NCBI GenBank assembly: GCA_900549995.1
Contig: URQQ01000071.1
Location: 1-21,348 of the forward strand
DNA from: an uncultured Lachnospiraceae bacterium
Lineage (GTDB): Bacteria > Bacillota > Clostridia > Lachnospirales > Lachnospiraceae
Reading direction: 5' to 3'
DNA length: 21,348 bases
The number at the start of each line of letters is the position of its first letter. The first letter of the stretch is position 1. The position numbers were made by a program, and so were the translations under genes. Below the pieces are notes generated by a model. It did not search any database. It was not told the DNA's origin and saw nothing but the letters and a program-made list of their open reading frames with translations. Positions 6,931-19,000 of this stretch are shown one piece after another.

Positions 6931-7878
6931 TTAAAGCAGCAGACAAAGGGTCCCTGCGACAATCAGCCCCAGTCCTGTCAAAGATCTTCGGTTCACTTTT
7001 TCCTTTAAAATGAGCCATGAGAAGAAAACAGTGACAACGATGCTCAGCTTATCAATCGGGACAATCACACTCGCATACCCATCTTTTAAAGCCCGGTAAT
7101 AACTCATCCAGGAAAGCCCGGTACTGATCCCCGACAGAAAGATGAATATCCACCCCTTCATGCTGACAGACTTTATCTCGCTGATTTTCTTCTGTTTCCA
7201 GATGATCCCCCAGGACATTACCAGTACAATGATTGTGCGGATCGCCGTTCCAAGGTTCGACTCAACGCCCTCAATTCCTATCTTACCAAGAATCGCAGTC
7301 ATACTGGCAAACACCGCAGAACCTGAGGCAAAAACTGCCCATGCATATCTGTCCCATATTCCCCGCAGACCCACAGATGCCCTTCTTCTCTTCTGTCCTT
7401 CCGTTTCAGATTCAGTGCCTTCCTCTTTGGCGGAAACCTTCTTGTCCGCCCTTTTCGAAAAATCTCTGTTCAACATGAAAACCGTACCAATGATAATCAC
7501 AACCATTCCAATGAACATAAAAATTGTAATTTTTTCTCCGAGCAGAAAAAATGCCAGAATCATCGTCAATATAGTACTGCTTCTGTCTATGGGTGCCACT
7601 TTGTTCACCTCTCCAAGCTGCAGAGCCTTAAAATAACAAAGCCACGATACTCCCATGCTGAGTCCTGACAACACGAGAAACATCAGTGTCCGAAGCGTGA
7701 TATCACCGATCTCCTTCTGTGAACCTACGACAAAAACCATCGCCCATGAAAAAATCGTAATCACAATCATCCGAAGTGCCGTTGCCAGATTCGAATCCAT
7801 ATCCCTGATTCCGATTTTCACCAGAACCGCTGTAATTCCCGCAAAAAATGCTGCACTAAACGCATATAATATCCACAT
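6931..7878 (-). CDS. EamA/DMT-family transporter
   Basis: A 315-residue integral membrane protein with two EamA repeats (about residues 1-137 and 178-315). Both repeats contain the same pattern: FAGITAVLVKIGI in the first and FASMTAILGKIGI in the second, each followed by a segment ending SNL(A/G)TA(L/I)R. Each repeat closes near PIDRSS or PIDKLS, giving ten predicted helices. A hydrophilic, charged loop of about 40 residues (KRADKKVSAKEEG to GQKRRRA) joins the halves and is longer than usual. DMT exporters move small metabolites; the substrate is unknown. AAAGGG lies about 7 nt before the ATG. A 12-bp palindrome, TATAGTACTATA, lies about 50 nt upstream. Confidence 0.9.
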   Translation of the reverse strand: MWILYAFSAAFFAGITAVLVKIGIRDMDSNLATALRMIVITIFSWAMVFVVGSQKEIGDITLRTLMFLVLSGLSMGVSWLCYFKALQLGEVNKVAPIDRSSTILTMILAFFLLGEKITIFMFIGMVVIIIGTVFMLNRDFSKRADKKVSAKEEGTESETEGQKRRRASVGLRGIWDRYAWAVFASGSAVFASMTAILGKIGIEGVESNLGTAIRTIIVLVMSWGIIWKQKKISEIKSVSMKGWIFIFLSGISTGLSWMSYYRALKDGYASVIVPIDKLSIVVTVFFSWLILKEKVNRRSLTGLGLIVAGTLCLLL

Positions 7879-7925
7879 AACTTTTCCCTTTTCTTATGTT
7901 TGTCAACAAATAATAGCTTTTGCCT

Positions 7926-7937
7926 TATAGTACTATA
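7926..7937. promoter_or_regulatory. 12-bp palindrome upstream of EamA gene
   Basis: TATAGTACTATA is perfectly symmetric and contains -10-like hexamers on the minus strand. No good -35 is seen. It may simply be AT-rich promoter sequence. Confidence 0.25.
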
Positions 7938-8004
7938 TTACTTCATGTGCCGGTATTTGGAAAGGGAATTTGTCTGAAACCGCTGCCGGTATAACATATG
8001 ATTC

Positions 8005-8763
8005 TTAAATCCCAACAGCCGCCATCTTCGCGAGCACTTTTTCTGTTCTTGACTCCATATCATTTCCGCAAAACTTTTGCAGTGACAGGTCTGTTACGAT
8101 GCTGCCGTCTTTCATAAAAATCACCCTGTCGGCCTTGGCCGCAACCTTCATATCATGGGTCACAAGCAGGATCGCCGTACCTTTTTGGCTGATCTCCACA
8201 AGCAGCTTCATGATCTCTTCCGCTGATTTTGAGTTAAGCGCTCCGGTCGGCTCATCTGCAAAAAGAATCTCTGGGTCGTTTATTAAGGCACGGCAGATTC
8301 CGGCACGTGCAAGCTGTCCGCCTGACACTTCCGTAATATCTCTGTATTCAAGGCCGCCAATCCCCATTTTCTGCATCAGAGTCTTTGCCTTCTGCGTGAG
8401 TGTGCAGGCAGAATTTTTGCCGCCACACACTGCCGGAAGAATGATATTGTCCAGGAGATTCATGTTTTTCAGCATCGTAGGCTGCTGAAAGATGAACCCC
8501 ATCTTCGTCCGGCGTATATCCGCAAGCTCATTATCGCGGAGTTTGGACAATTCAGTATCTTTAAATTTCACTGATCCGCCTGTAATGCTGTCCATACCCG
8601 AAAGTGCATGCAGCAAAGTGGTTTTCCCTGAACCGGAAGGCCCCATTACTGCAACAAACTCACCTCGTTTGATTTCTGTATTCACAGAATCCAGAGCCTT
8701 CACCTGTTCCGCACCCATATGAAAAGTTTTTACTATATTTTTTCCAATCACTATATTTTCCAT
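8005..8763 (-). CDS. ABC transporter ATP-binding protein (MacB/LolD-like)
   Basis: A 252-residue ATPase of the FtsX-permease class. Walker A is GPSGSGKTT (41-49), the Q-loop FIFQQPTM (90-97), signature VSGGQLARAG (146-155), Walker B ILFADEP (166-172) and switch His203 in LVTHD. The signature has LARAG where QQRVA is common. AAGGAG lies about 10 nt before the ATG. It follows the permease gene by 3 nt, so the two are translated together and form one transporter. Expression should follow the TetR-controlled unit that begins with the MFS gene. Likely role is export of an antimicrobial or cell-envelope compound (inferred from context). Confidence 0.92.
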   Translation of the reverse strand: MENIVIGKNIVKTFHMGAEQVKALDSVNTEIKRGEFVAVMGPSGSGKTTLLHALSGMDSITGGSVKFKDTELSKLRDNELADIRRTKMGFIFQQPTMLKNMNLLDNIILPAVCGGKNSACTLTQKAKTLMQKMGIGGLEYRDITEVSGGQLARAGICRALINDPEILFADEPTGALNSKSAEEIMKLLVEISQKGTAILLVTHDMKVAAKADRVIFMKDGSIVTDLSLQKFCGNDMESRTEKVLAKMAAVGI

Positions 8764-8766
8764 CTT

Positions 8767-11097
8767 CTATGTCTCCTTAATGTATTCCGATATTTTCAAT
8801 CTGCGAATCTCCGATATGCCAAGCATCGCAGCAATGACCACACACATCCCAATCAGCAGCGGGGAAAACAGATACGCAAACCAGGGATTCACTACAAAAC
8901 GAAAAGTTGTGCCTCCGAAGGAAGAAATCAATACCCCGCCCACTGCTTCTCCCAGGGTGTTCGCCAGAAGCATGCCGGCGATGATCCCAGACCCCGCCAC
9001 AATTACAGAACGGATCATGTATTGTCTGCAAATATCCGCATTGGTAAATCCCACAGATTTCAGGATCACAATGGGATAACGGTCTTTTGCCACCAGCATT
9101 TTCATAAACAACAATGTGACGAGGATTGTAAGCAATACAGCCGCAGCAGTGGAAGCAAAAGAAGCCTTCCGTATGGCGTTCAGTGTGCCGCCAAATGTCT
9201 GGCGCACATATTCATCAGCGACTGCAACTGTGGCAGACGGAAACTTTGACTGGAACTTTAATGCTGTTTCTTCTGTTACCGTCTTATCATTAAGTTCTAT
9301 CGGAATAACCACCCGCATCAGATCTGCATCTCCTGACTCAAACGAAGCCTTCGCCGTCTTGCCGGCATTCGTGATGTCGGAATAAATTCCACACACAGTC
9401 ATCTGTTTTTCTTCACCGTCCACAATGAGTGTCAGCTCATCCCCCAGTGTTTTCCCAAGCTCTTCCGCATTCAGGGAGGAAAGAGCGATTTCCTCATCCT
9501 TTGCCGGAGCACCTCCCTGCGCATACATAACGGGGAATGCCGTATGGTCACCCAGATCGACCCTCAGCCGCTCCACACGGCCATCCTCCTTTGGCATGCT
9601 GAATACCTTGCCCAAAAGCACTGTATATCTCTCAATCTTTTCCTCTGCCGCAAGCGCATCGCTGATGTCTGCTGCCGCCTTCAAAACATCGTCTGCCTGA
9701 ATCTGCGACAATTGTATCGTAATATCATTTTCCCCAACACCCATGTATGTCATAAAACTTCTTGCTGAAATGGTATTATAAATGTTCTGCGGAACAATCA
9801 GGATAAAGGAGGAAATAACCAGCACCGCAAACATCGTCGCATAAAGCTTTTTGCGGGAAAACACATCTTTGATACCGAGATAAACATTCCTCGAAAAGAT
9901 TCTGTTATCACTGAGGCGGAATCTTTTTGATATTTTTGTTTTTTCCACCGGGGTACCGAAGCGTACTGCCTGTGCCGCCGGTATTTTACGAAATCTGCGC
10001 AAAACACCTTTCACATACCACATCACTGCAAGGAAGATCATCAGAACTCCTATAGCACCTGTGAACGGTGCTGCCGCGCCCCTGCCGCTGTCTCCCATGT
10101 AAATTCTTATATTCTCCATCAAAGGGGCAAGAAGAGGCAGTGAAAGTAAAAAGCCCAAAACACAGGCTGCCCCGGCAATCGCTCCGTACTTGACTGAATA
10201 CAGCTTTGCGATGTCCTTCGTGCGCAGACCCACAGCTTTCAGCACACCAATCTCCCTGTAATCTTCCTCTATTTTGGCAAGAAGCGTAAACCGGATACAG
10301 AGAAATGCAACGATAATCACAAGCATACTGATCATGACCAATACTGCGATCATCATACCGTCTGTTACGGCGTTCATCATGGTAAGCAGTGGACGGCTGA
10401 TGACGGGCGGGCCGTTCGCAGGCAGTTTTGCCGCAAAATAATCTGACTGAAATGCAGAAAACGCCGCCGGGTCTTTCAGACGGAACTCAATTAAATATTC
10501 CATGCTGCCGAAGTTTTCTAACTCCCTGAAATTATGTTCGCTGACAAGAAACCGTTTGGAGCCGGTAATATCAGCGTTCATCGCAGAATCGCGCAGAAAT
10601 CCGGCGACGATAAGCTTCACGCCATGTACGTTCAGCGTATCACCCAGCTTCGCACTGCCATCCTTTTGATAGCCGAGAGGGACATAGACTTCGCCGTCAG
10701 CTGGATGAATGACATCCCCATCTAAATCCAGCAAAAAATCAAACGCTTCGTTTTGCGTGGAAAATCCGTTGTCCTGGACACTTTCCTCCAGAGAGTTTTC
10801 CCCTATAACAATGTCTGCTCCGTTCACATTGAGGAACCGCGCCAGCTGATATGCCTCCACATTGCCCTGAGTCTCCGCGAAGCTTTTAAGCTTCTGCTCA
10901 TCAACATCGCCAGAATGCATCTGCAGGAAATGAACTGCCTTTGCTTCCTCCATCAGATGGTCAACCGCACCGAACAGATTTATGCCCAGCATGGCCGCAG
11001 CCGATGTCAGAGCTGCAGCAGCCATAATAAAGGCCGCGATTGTAATTGAAATCAGCTTGCTTTTCCGTATATCGTTCATCATCAGTTTTCTGTACAT
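8767..11097 (-). CDS. FtsX-type ABC transporter permease
   Basis: A 776-residue membrane protein partnering the downstream ATPase. An N-terminal helix (about 16-42) is followed by a large extracytoplasmic domain. A first FtsX block of helices with the cytoplasmic motif DYREIGVLKAVGLRTKDI spans about 245-375. A helix near 415-435 leads into a second extracytoplasmic domain. A second FtsX block spans about 642-770, with DRYPIVILKSVGFTNADI. Eight helices are expected. This layout is shared by MacB-like and bacitracin-efflux-like permeases that act on the outer face instead of pumping through a channel. The ATG follows AGGAGG by 7 nt and overlaps the MFS gene by 16 nt, indicating translational coupling. 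Confidence 0.9.
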   Translation of the reverse strand: MYRKLMMNDIRKSKLISITIAAFIMAAAALTSAAAMLGINLFGAVDHLMEEAKAVHFLQMHSGDVDEQKLKSFAETQGNVEAYQLARFLNVNGADIVIGENSLEESVQDNGFSTQNEAFDFLLDLDGDVIHPADGEVYVPLGYQKDGSAKLGDTLNVHGVKLIVAGFLRDSAMNADITGSKRFLVSEHNFRELENFGSMEYLIEFRLKDPAAFSAFQSDYFAAKLPANGPPVISRPLLTMMNAVTDGMMIAVLVMISMLVIIVAFLCIRFTLLAKIEEDYREIGVLKAVGLRTKDIAKLYSVKYGAIAGAACVLGFLLSLPLLAPLMENIRIYMGDSGRGAAAPFTGAIGVLMIFLAVMWYVKGVLRRFRKIPAAQAVRFGTPVEKTKISKRFRLSDNRIFSRNVYLGIKDVFSRKKLYATMFAVLVISSFILIVPQNIYNTISARSFMTYMGVGENDITIQLSQIQADDVLKAAADISDALAAEEKIERYTVLLGKVFSMPKEDGRVERLRVDLGDHTAFPVMYAQGGAPAKDEEIALSSLNAEELGKTLGDELTLIVDGEEKQMTVCGIYSDITNAGKTAKASFESGDADLMRVVIPIELNDKTVTEETALKFQSKFPSATVAVADEYVRQTFGGTLNAIRKASFASTAAAVLLTILVTLLFMKMLVAKDRYPIVILKSVGFTNADICRQYMIRSVIVAGSGIIAGMLLANTLGEAVGGVLISSFGGTTFRFVVNPWFAYLFSPLLIGMCVVIAAMLGISEIRRLKISEYIKET

Positions 11098-12353
11098 GAT
11101 GTAACCTCCTTCTCACTTTTCAGCAACAGCCGCGTCAGGATACCCAGAAACAGTGTCACAATGCCGACAAAGAAAGTGGGTATGAATATCTGGGCACTCC
11201 ACTTTTCAAAGATAACACCATACAATATCTGCCCCAGAGGCGCTGCGCATTGAGCAACTGCCGTCATAATTGCCATGACTTTTCCAAGATTCTCATTCGG
11301 TGTTATTTTTTGAACCTTCGTGACGATATAAATAGAAATAATCGTCATGCTTGCCGCAATCGGGACAGCTCCCAGCATGAACAGTATAAAGGAAGGATAA
11401 TACCCCCTTCCAAGTATCAGCGGCATTAAAGATACTGCCATAAGTATCATCATTAATGCACAGGCAAAAATCCAGCGGTGCAATGTTTTCAGTTTCATTT
11501 TTTCAGCGAAAAAACCAATAGATAATGCACCCAATATGGTGGCAAAGTTAATAAATCCCATTCCGATTCCATACAAAGTATCTCCACTTCGCATCGTTAC
11601 ACGAAGGACGATCGGCGCCCCTACCAGGAAGTACGGAATCAGGATCAGGTTTAGCAAGACCGCAATGATCCCCACCTTCCTTATGAACTTCTGCTTCACG
11701 ACATATACGAAACCTTCTTTCAGATCTCTTGTGATGGTCGGTATGATTCGTCCGTCCCATTGTCTTTTCTCAAACGGTATCTTGATGAAAATCTCCATTA
11801 CGGCCGAGAGAAAAAATGAGATGCAGCTTACTGTGACAACGGCTCGAAAACCCATGACTCCGTACAAAATTCCTCCCAGAACCGGAGCCGCAACCGCCGA
11901 TAATGACTGGACTGCCTGAACAAGCCCATTCGCTCCCTCCAGTTTCTGCTGCTCAACCAACAGGGGAATGCTTGCCGTTACGGCGGGGGTATACAAGGCG
12001 CTGACAATAGACAGAAGCACCATGGTAACACCAGCCATAAAGACCGAAATACTGCCCGCATTCATCAATAATATCAAGGATAATACAATGGCACTGCTGG
12101 TAAAATCAAATATCACCATCAGGCTGCGGCGGTTGAATCTGTCAGCAATTGCCCCTCCCAGCGGAGCAAGCAACAGCGGTATATTGGATATGGCAAACAT
12201 CGTTGCAAACAGAGATTCACTGCCTGTTGTATCTAGCACATACAAAGAAATTGCAAATCTCAGCAGTGCCGACCCCAGGATTGAAACAACCTGGCCCAAC
12301 ACCATCAGCTTAAAATTCTTTGGTGATGGTATATTTATTATTTTCTCATTCAT
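11082..12353 (-). CDS. MFS transporter (drug-efflux type)
   Basis: A 423-residue major-facilitator protein, probably 12 helices. The loop 2-3 motif GGAIADRFNRRSLM is the MFS signature (G-x-x-x-D-R-x-x-R-R), and the overall style matches MFS exporters of the macrolide-efflux or transmembrane secretion-effector type. AAAGGAG lies 8 nt before the ATG. It is the first gene of an MFS-permease-ATPase unit. A 19-bp TetR operator lies at 12370-12388, only 17 nt before the start codon. An MFS pump coupled to an FtsX-type ABC pair under one TetR protein suggests multidrug or antimicrobial-peptide resistance. The substrate is unknown. Confidence 0.9.
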   Translation of the reverse strand: MNEKIINIPSPKNFKLMVLGQVVSILGSALLRFAISLYVLDTTGSESLFATMFAISNIPLLLAPLGGAIADRFNRRSLMVIFDFTSSAIVLSLILLMNAGSISVFMAGVTMVLLSIVSALYTPAVTASIPLLVEQQKLEGANGLVQAVQSLSAVAAPVLGGILYGVMGFRAVVTVSCISFFLSAVMEIFIKIPFEKRQWDGRIIPTITRDLKEGFVYVVKQKFIRKVGIIAVLLNLILIPYFLVGAPIVLRVTMRSGDTLYGIGMGFINFATILGALSIGFFAEKMKLKTLHRWIFACALMMILMAVSLMPLILGRGYYPSFILFMLGAVPIAASMTIISIYIVTKVQKITPNENLGKVMAIMTAVAQCAAPLGQILYGVIFEKWSAQIFIPTFFVGIVTLFLGILTRLLLKSEKEVTSCTEN

Positions 12354-12369
12354 TTTAAAATCTCCTTTA

Positions 12370-12388
12370 TAGACTGACCGTCGGTTTA
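12370..12388. promoter_or_regulatory. TetR operator upstream of MFS gene
   Basis: TAGACTGACCGTCGGTTTA, an imperfect palindrome centred on C, 17 of 19 identical to the site at 13081-13099. It lies between the tetR terminator and the ribosome site of the MFS gene and probably covers the transcription start. Confidence 0.8.
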
Positions 12389-12397
12389 TATTGCTGT

Positions 12398-12441
12398 AAA
12401 AATTTGCATGATACTTGCGTTAAGCTATATCATGCAAATTT
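12398..12441 (-). terminator. tetR terminator
   Basis: Perfect 14-bp arms (AAATTTGCATGATA 12400-12413 and TATCATGCAAATTT 12428-12441). On the minus strand the stem runs into TTTTT. The 5' arm contains the last tetR codons and stop. It isolates tetR from the pump genes, so those need their own promoter. Confidence 0.85.
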
Positions 12442-13062
12442 CCCTTTGAGTTCATCAAAATACCCTTTCGGAACTCCTAATGTTTTTTCCATCATTTGAA
12501 CGAAAGCTGCTGCGTACCGTCCGTTCTCTTCTTCACTCCACTGAAATAGTCCTTCATCGAAAATCACCTGCCCTGCCGCGAGAAGGAAGGCAACTGTTTC
12601 CTGAGGATACTCCGCAGATACGCCATTTCTGGCATTTTCTTCTTCGAAGATCTCCGCCATTACAGGAGCAAGACATTTTATACTGAGTGCCAGACTTTTC
12701 TGGTGCATTTCCGCATTTTGAACTTCATGAAACTGGCTGGTCATCTTTTCTTTATTCTTTATCATTTCCTCTGATTGCCCCTGCCCCATCAAAATAGCCA
12801 ATATCTTCTGCGGCGGGGTCATGTCAGGATCTGCCGCAATCTTTCTGGCATGAACTGCCATGTCATCGACCATACGCTGAATGATCGCATCCATCACTTC
12901 TTCTTTGGATTTAAAATAGTAATAGAACACACCTTTCGACAACCCATGTACGTTCAAAATATCATTCACCGTTGTCTTTGCATATCCTTTTTCCACAAAC
13001 AGCTTTTGTGCTGCATCCAATAACTCATTTTTTCTTACTTCCGGCTCTTTATGTCTGCGCAT
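12430..13062 (-). CDS. TetR-family transcriptional regulator
   Basis: A 210-residue repressor. The N-terminal helix-turn-helix is KTTVNDILNVHGLSKGVFYYYFKSK (cited here as a region, residues 29-53), the classic TetR pattern. The C-terminal part is a helical ligand-binding domain. AAAGGTGG lies about 10 nt before the ATG. The same 19-bp palindrome occurs before this gene and before the MFS gene, so it most likely represses both itself and the exporter until a ligand binds (inferred). Its own promoter and terminator make it a separate transcript. Confidence 0.92.
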   Translation of the reverse strand: MRRHKEPEVRKNELLDAAQKLFVEKGYAKTTVNDILNVHGLSKGVFYYYFKSKEEVMDAIIQRMVDDMAVHARKIAADPDMTPPQKILAILMGQGQSEEMIKNKEKMTSQFHEVQNAEMHQKSLALSIKCLAPVMAEIFEEENARNGVSAEYPQETVAFLLAAGQVIFDEGLFQWSEEENGRYAAAFVQMMEKTLGVPKGYFDELKGKFA

Positions 13063-16000
13063 TATTGATTCACCACCTTTTAGACCGACGGTCGGTTTAT
13101 ACAGATACTAACATAGAATCAAGCGAAAGTCAAGGAGCTTATGATAAAAGCTCCCTGACTTCTGTTCGTGCTGCTGCCTGGATTATTCAGCGTGGTTTAA
13201 CACCGCCTCTTTCAAAAATTCCGCACATCCCGGTGTACTCTCATCATAATACTTCGTGAATCTCTCATCAGCGGTATACATCTTAACAAGACCGATATGT
13301 GCCTCTTTTGAATACGTCTTCCATGTATAGGACAACCATTCTTTATGCATCTGCATCAGCTTTTTACCTGTATCTGATTTCGGACTTATCCCGCCGGAGA
13401 CAGCTTCATTCAGCATTCTTTTAATTTCATTTCCAAGATCCTCCATTGCCTGATACTCTTCCTCCGTCAGATTCATCATCTTTTTGTTACTCTCTTCCAC
13501 TGCCCGATCTCCGTACTTTTCCCGGATCTCACTGCCGTACCTGTTCTCATTCTCCTGAATCATTTTCTCTTTGAATCCCTTGAATTTCTCTGCGTCTGTC
13601 ATTGTTATCTTCCCTTCTTCTCTTAAGATCGTCTTTGTTACATTCTCGATCAACATGTCAATCTTATTTCTTCGGGACTTCAGCTTTTCCAGATGCGCTC
13701 TTAAGACATCTTTACTGTCATACTCCGGCGATTCCATCATTTCTTTAATCGCTGACAGCTCAAGCCCCAGTTCCCGGTAGAAGAGAATCTGCTGAAGTGC
13801 GTCCACTTCTTTGTCCCCATAGACCCGGTATCCTGACTCCATGCGCCTTGCGGGAGCCAGCAGGCCGATCTGGTCATAATACCTCAATGTACGTGTGCTG
13901 ACTCCGGACAGATGAGCCAGCTTTTGTATTGTGTATTCCATGTTTCTCACCTCCCGGTAAGATTACAATACTCCTTGACGCAGCGTCAAGGTCAAGAATT
14001 TTTTTCAAGGCCGTGCTTTGCGCAATATAACATTGTCTGTCTATCATAAATATTACATTCTGACCACATGAGTCGCAACATTTTCGACAAAACTTCTGTC
14101 ATGTTCCACCATGAGCAGCGTCGGCTTATACCTTAAAATCAATTCTTCGATCTGCATACGGGAAAACAGATCAATAAAGTTAAGAGGCTCGTCCCAGATA
14201 TACAGGTTGGCCTGCTCACTCAGGCTTTTGGCAATCAGCACTTTTTTCTTCTGCCCCTCACTGTAATCTTCGATTGGCTTATCAAACTGCTCTCTTGCAA
14301 AGTCAAGTTTTCTTAAAATCGTCAAAAAAAGGCTTTCCGCAAGCTGGTGATCCCTGGCAAAGCTCCGTAAGTCCCCTTTCAGCCACCCTGTGTCCTGGGA
14401 AATGTAAGAGATCACCATTCCCGACGCAAGCTCGACCTTCCCTGTATGCGGAACGTTTTCCCCAAGAAGAAGCCTGATCACACTGGATTTTCCACATCCA
14501 TTCCTTCCATTCAACACAATCCGTTCTCCCTGATCCACAGTCATTCCAAGATGCTCAACTACCTGCCGCCCTCCGTAGTTAATCCCAACATCCTCCAGCG
14601 TTACAAGACGGTTTTTGTGATACGGCAGCGTCATAATCTTCAGTTCTTCTTCCGATTCTATATTTTTAAGAAGCTGCTCTTTTTCCTCAATCGCCTTGTT
14701 CTGCCTGTGTTCCAGATTCTTTCTTCTCATCTGCATTCTTCTGGACTTCTCACCTACATATGCTCTTGTATCTATATTCCTTTCATACTGAAATGATTTA
14801 CGGCCGATCTTGGAAGCTTCCACATCGTCCGCCCACTTCCCGGACTGCCGGGCTGCTTTTTTCAGTCTGCCGACTTCCTTTTTCAACTTTTCATTCTCCG
14901 CAAGCTCGAACGCATCACGCCGTTTCTTATTCTCCCACCAGACAGAAAAATTTCCTCTCACAATCTCAATATCCGTCTTGTTAATCGAAAGTGTATGATC
15001 TGTACACCCATCCAGAAACCATCTGTCATGAGACACGAGAATAAACCCTTTCTTGTGATTCAGATAATCCATCACCATCTCCCTTGTCTCCATATCAAGG
15101 TGATTCGTCGGCTCATCAATCAAAAGGAAATGATTGTCCCTTGAAAACAATACACTCAAAAGTATTTTGGTGCGCTCACCGTGACTCAGCGTCTCAAATG
15201 GACGGTACAGCACATCCGCATCGACATTTAAAAGCGTCATTTCCTTCATGACTCTCCACAGTTCATAGTCCGGCTGTACCTCTTCAATAATCTCAATTGT
15301 ATTTCTAGAAATCTCCTTCACAGGAAACGGAAAATAATTTCCCACGCCTTTATAGACATACCCGTAGCACGTATACAAAAGTCAGTGTATTTAATGAGAA
15401 TTTATTCCTGCAGGCACTGCAAAGGATGACCGTCTTCGGTCATACATTCTGCGTTTCGTGCCACCTTCATTTAAAATGATTATCTGCAAGAATAATTCCT
15501 CATCTTTCCACTCCTGTCTTTTTATTAATTACTAACACCATAGCACTTTCAAAATGCCATGTCAACAAATTTTTCTACCGGTATCGGGCGGGAATAATAG
15601 TATCCCTGGCCGATATCACAATGGATTCCTTTCAAAAATTCTTCCTGGTCTTTTGTTTCAATGCCTTCAGCCACTGTCGTAATATGAAGCTCTTTCGCCA
15701 GACTGATAATGTTTTTCATGATCACAGCGCCCTTTTCCTCTTCTCTTGTTTCTGACAGAAATACTTTATCAAGTTTAAGCTCATCAATCGCAAGGTCTTT
15801 CAGAATATTAAGAGAAGAATACCCGCTTCCGAAGTCATCCATTGATACGGTGAATCCCATGTTATGAAGTTCTCTGATCACATCTGCCATCTCATCAATA
15901 TTTTCAATACTGATACCTTCTGTGACTTCCAGAACAATCTGAGACGGATCCACCCCATATTTCTGTGTTATCTCTCTAAGCTGGCTTAGGTACCCCTGCT

Positions 16001-19000
16001 TGTAAAACACAATTCTGGATTGATTTACCGCGATCCGGATCTGAGGATATCCTTTTGTTTTCCACTCTTTCAGCACCTTACACGCCTGTTCAAGCATGTA
16101 CATATCAAGCTCTGTAATAAATCCATTCTTTTCCAGCACCGGGATAAAATCATCCGGAAACACGCAGCTGCCATCTTTTTTTATCCACCGCACCAGAGCC
16201 TCTGCCCCTTTTATCTCGTCTGTGGAAAGATCTACTTTTGGCTGAAGATACATCTGAAACTCACCATTTTCCAGCGCCTGTTCCATGCTGTTTTCTATGA
16301 TATTTCTCTTAACGGCAGTCTCATGAAGCTGGTCATCATAATAGGCAATCGGCGTTTCATTCTGCCTTTTCGCCTTCTTCAGTGCCATATTTGCCTGGTC
16401 GTAACATACTTCCAGCTCAATATTCTGGCTGTACTGGTCAATCATCTTGATCCCACAATTGCATACAATCCGGTAATCCTGACTCTCACTCAGCGGACAT
16501 TCGCTGATCCGTTTTAGAATACCGCTGACTCTTTTCGTCAATTCCGCCTCACTCTGATACAGAAGAAGCATTCCAAACCGATCCGCATTTTCTCTGTAAT
16601 ACAGTTCACCTTCCGCTACACTGTCCCTGCATACACTGGCAACATGTTTTAAAAGAAGATCTCCTTTCCCATATCCAAACAGCTCATTGACAAACTTGAA
16701 GTTTTTAATATCCATAATAACCAGGGCATAATTTTTCTGCGTCTTCAGCCGGGCAAGTGCCTCATTCCAGAATTTATTTCTATTATAGATCCCTGTCACA
16801 TGATCAAAATACGCAAGCTGCAAAATAGATTTGCGCCCATGTTTAATAATCCGGTCAATAAGATAGAACAGCCCCAGAAAGATCAGGACAAGCAGCAGCA
16901 TAATCACTGCAAACATCTGCAGCAGCTTTTCAAAATTTCCATTCAGTGAGCTTTTGGGAACAACACAGAAAATATACCATTCATTGATTCCAATCGCCTT
17001 AAAATTTACCCAGTATCCTTTTCCCTCATACTGTGCCTCTGTAAAATAATCCTGCCCTTTCTCCATGGCGCCGACTGCAGCTTTCTGTTCCGTTTCAGAC
17101 AGCACCCCCGGTTCAAACACATTCATGATATCTTTTTTCACTAAATAATGTTCTGACCGCGCAACATAGCGCCCATCTTTCTGAATAATGTGGAGATACC
17201 CTTCTCCGTTCATAATTTTACCGTCAATGATCTCTCCGAAAGTATCTGCCTTATTTGTAGCAGTGAGTGCACCTATGATTTCACTTCCGTGGTACAGAGG
17301 AACCGCGTAGCAGTTCACATACATATCTCCAAATCTATCCTTCATCATCTCTGATACAGACGGCGTTCCCGCTAAAGCTTTCTGAATAAACGGTTCATCT
17401 CCCACATCAACTCCAAGGTACTCCTTACCGCTGATATCCATGAAATACCCTTCTCCACTGCTATCTACAAAGCCCATTCGGATAAAATCATTCTTACTGT
17501 TCTCAACTTTCAGATTATATAAAACCTTCTCCAGATCGAATTTTGCATCTTCACTGATAAAAGTTGACAAAGCCTTCAATGTCTGGAGATCCCCTTCAAT
17601 CTGCTTTACAATGGTGCTCTTATACTGCTCTGTCACTTCTCCTATGTATTCTTTCGCTTCATCCTGCTGCGCACTGTTAATTGTCCTGAACATCACATAG
17701 CCAATGCCTGCCAGCAATAAGGCAATTAAAATTCCGACAGCCAGCGAGAACTGAATCTGCCTTCTTTCTGTTTTTTCAAATGTCATACTCATCCCCCATC
17801 ATTGATGGTACTTTCAGTTTCATATGACTATTGTATCATGCCGCAGTCATTTTACAAGAGATTCTTCCGCTTCATTACTCGTAAACCGGTGCTGTTTTTC
17901 TTCCTCTTTTATTGTGCCCCGGAACCATCGATGTGAGAATCAGAATCTCATGCGCAAACAGTGGAAATGCCGCAAGAATCACAAGTCTCACCCACTCTCC
18001 TGCAGATAACGCAGCCGTTCCAAATGCCTGGATCAGATATGGGATTTCCGTTACCGAGAACTGTAATGCAAATCCCGCAACGAACGCTGCGATCATCAGT
18101 TTATTTGAAAGTAATTTCATCTTAAAGACAGAAGTTCTGACATCCCGCATTCCGACAGCATGGAAAAGCTGTGAAAGTCCAAGAACTGTAAACGCATAAG
18201 TCTGGGCGTGACGAAGAATATCATCTGACGCAAGCACCATTTTCAAATTGCTGATCGTCCATGGCAGCTCCTTTCCTGCAAGCACTTCACAGGGAACCGT
18301 TAGAAATGCCGTCAGACTGATCACTGCAATCAGACATCCGTAAAATAAGGTACATGTAATCCCGCCTCCGGCAAACAGGCTCTCCCCTGCTTTCCTCGGC
18401 GGCTGCTTCATCAGAAGTTTCTTATTATTTTCATCGACTCCAAGTGCCAACGCCGGGAGCGAATCTGTAATCAGATTGATCCACAGAATATGGCTCGCCT
18501 TCAGCGGAGATGCAAAACCCGCAAGGACTGCAATAAACATTGTAATGATTTCCCCAAAATTCGATGACAGTAAGAAGAGTACGGATTTTTTTATATTTTC
18601 ATATATCCCGCGGCCCTCTTCAATTGCCTTTTCAATCGTAGCAAAATTATCATCCGTCAGAATCATATCTGCCGCATTTTTGGCAACGTCTGTACCCGTC
18701 TGCCCCATAGCAATTCCAATGTCCGCAGTTTTCAGTGAAGGTGCATCATTGACTCCGTCTCCTGTCATTGCCACAATATTTCCGCACTCTTTCAATATTC
18801 TGACAATCCTTACTTTATGCTCGGGGGAAACCCTCGCAAATACATGCAGGCTTCCGATTCTTTTTTTCAGTTCCTGATCGGATATTTTCTGAAGTTCTTC
18901 CCCAGTCATGCACTCGTCCATTTTTCTGGCGATCCCCAGCTGCTTTGCGATTGCAAATGCAGTGTCTACATGGTCTCCGGTTATCATCACAGTACTCACA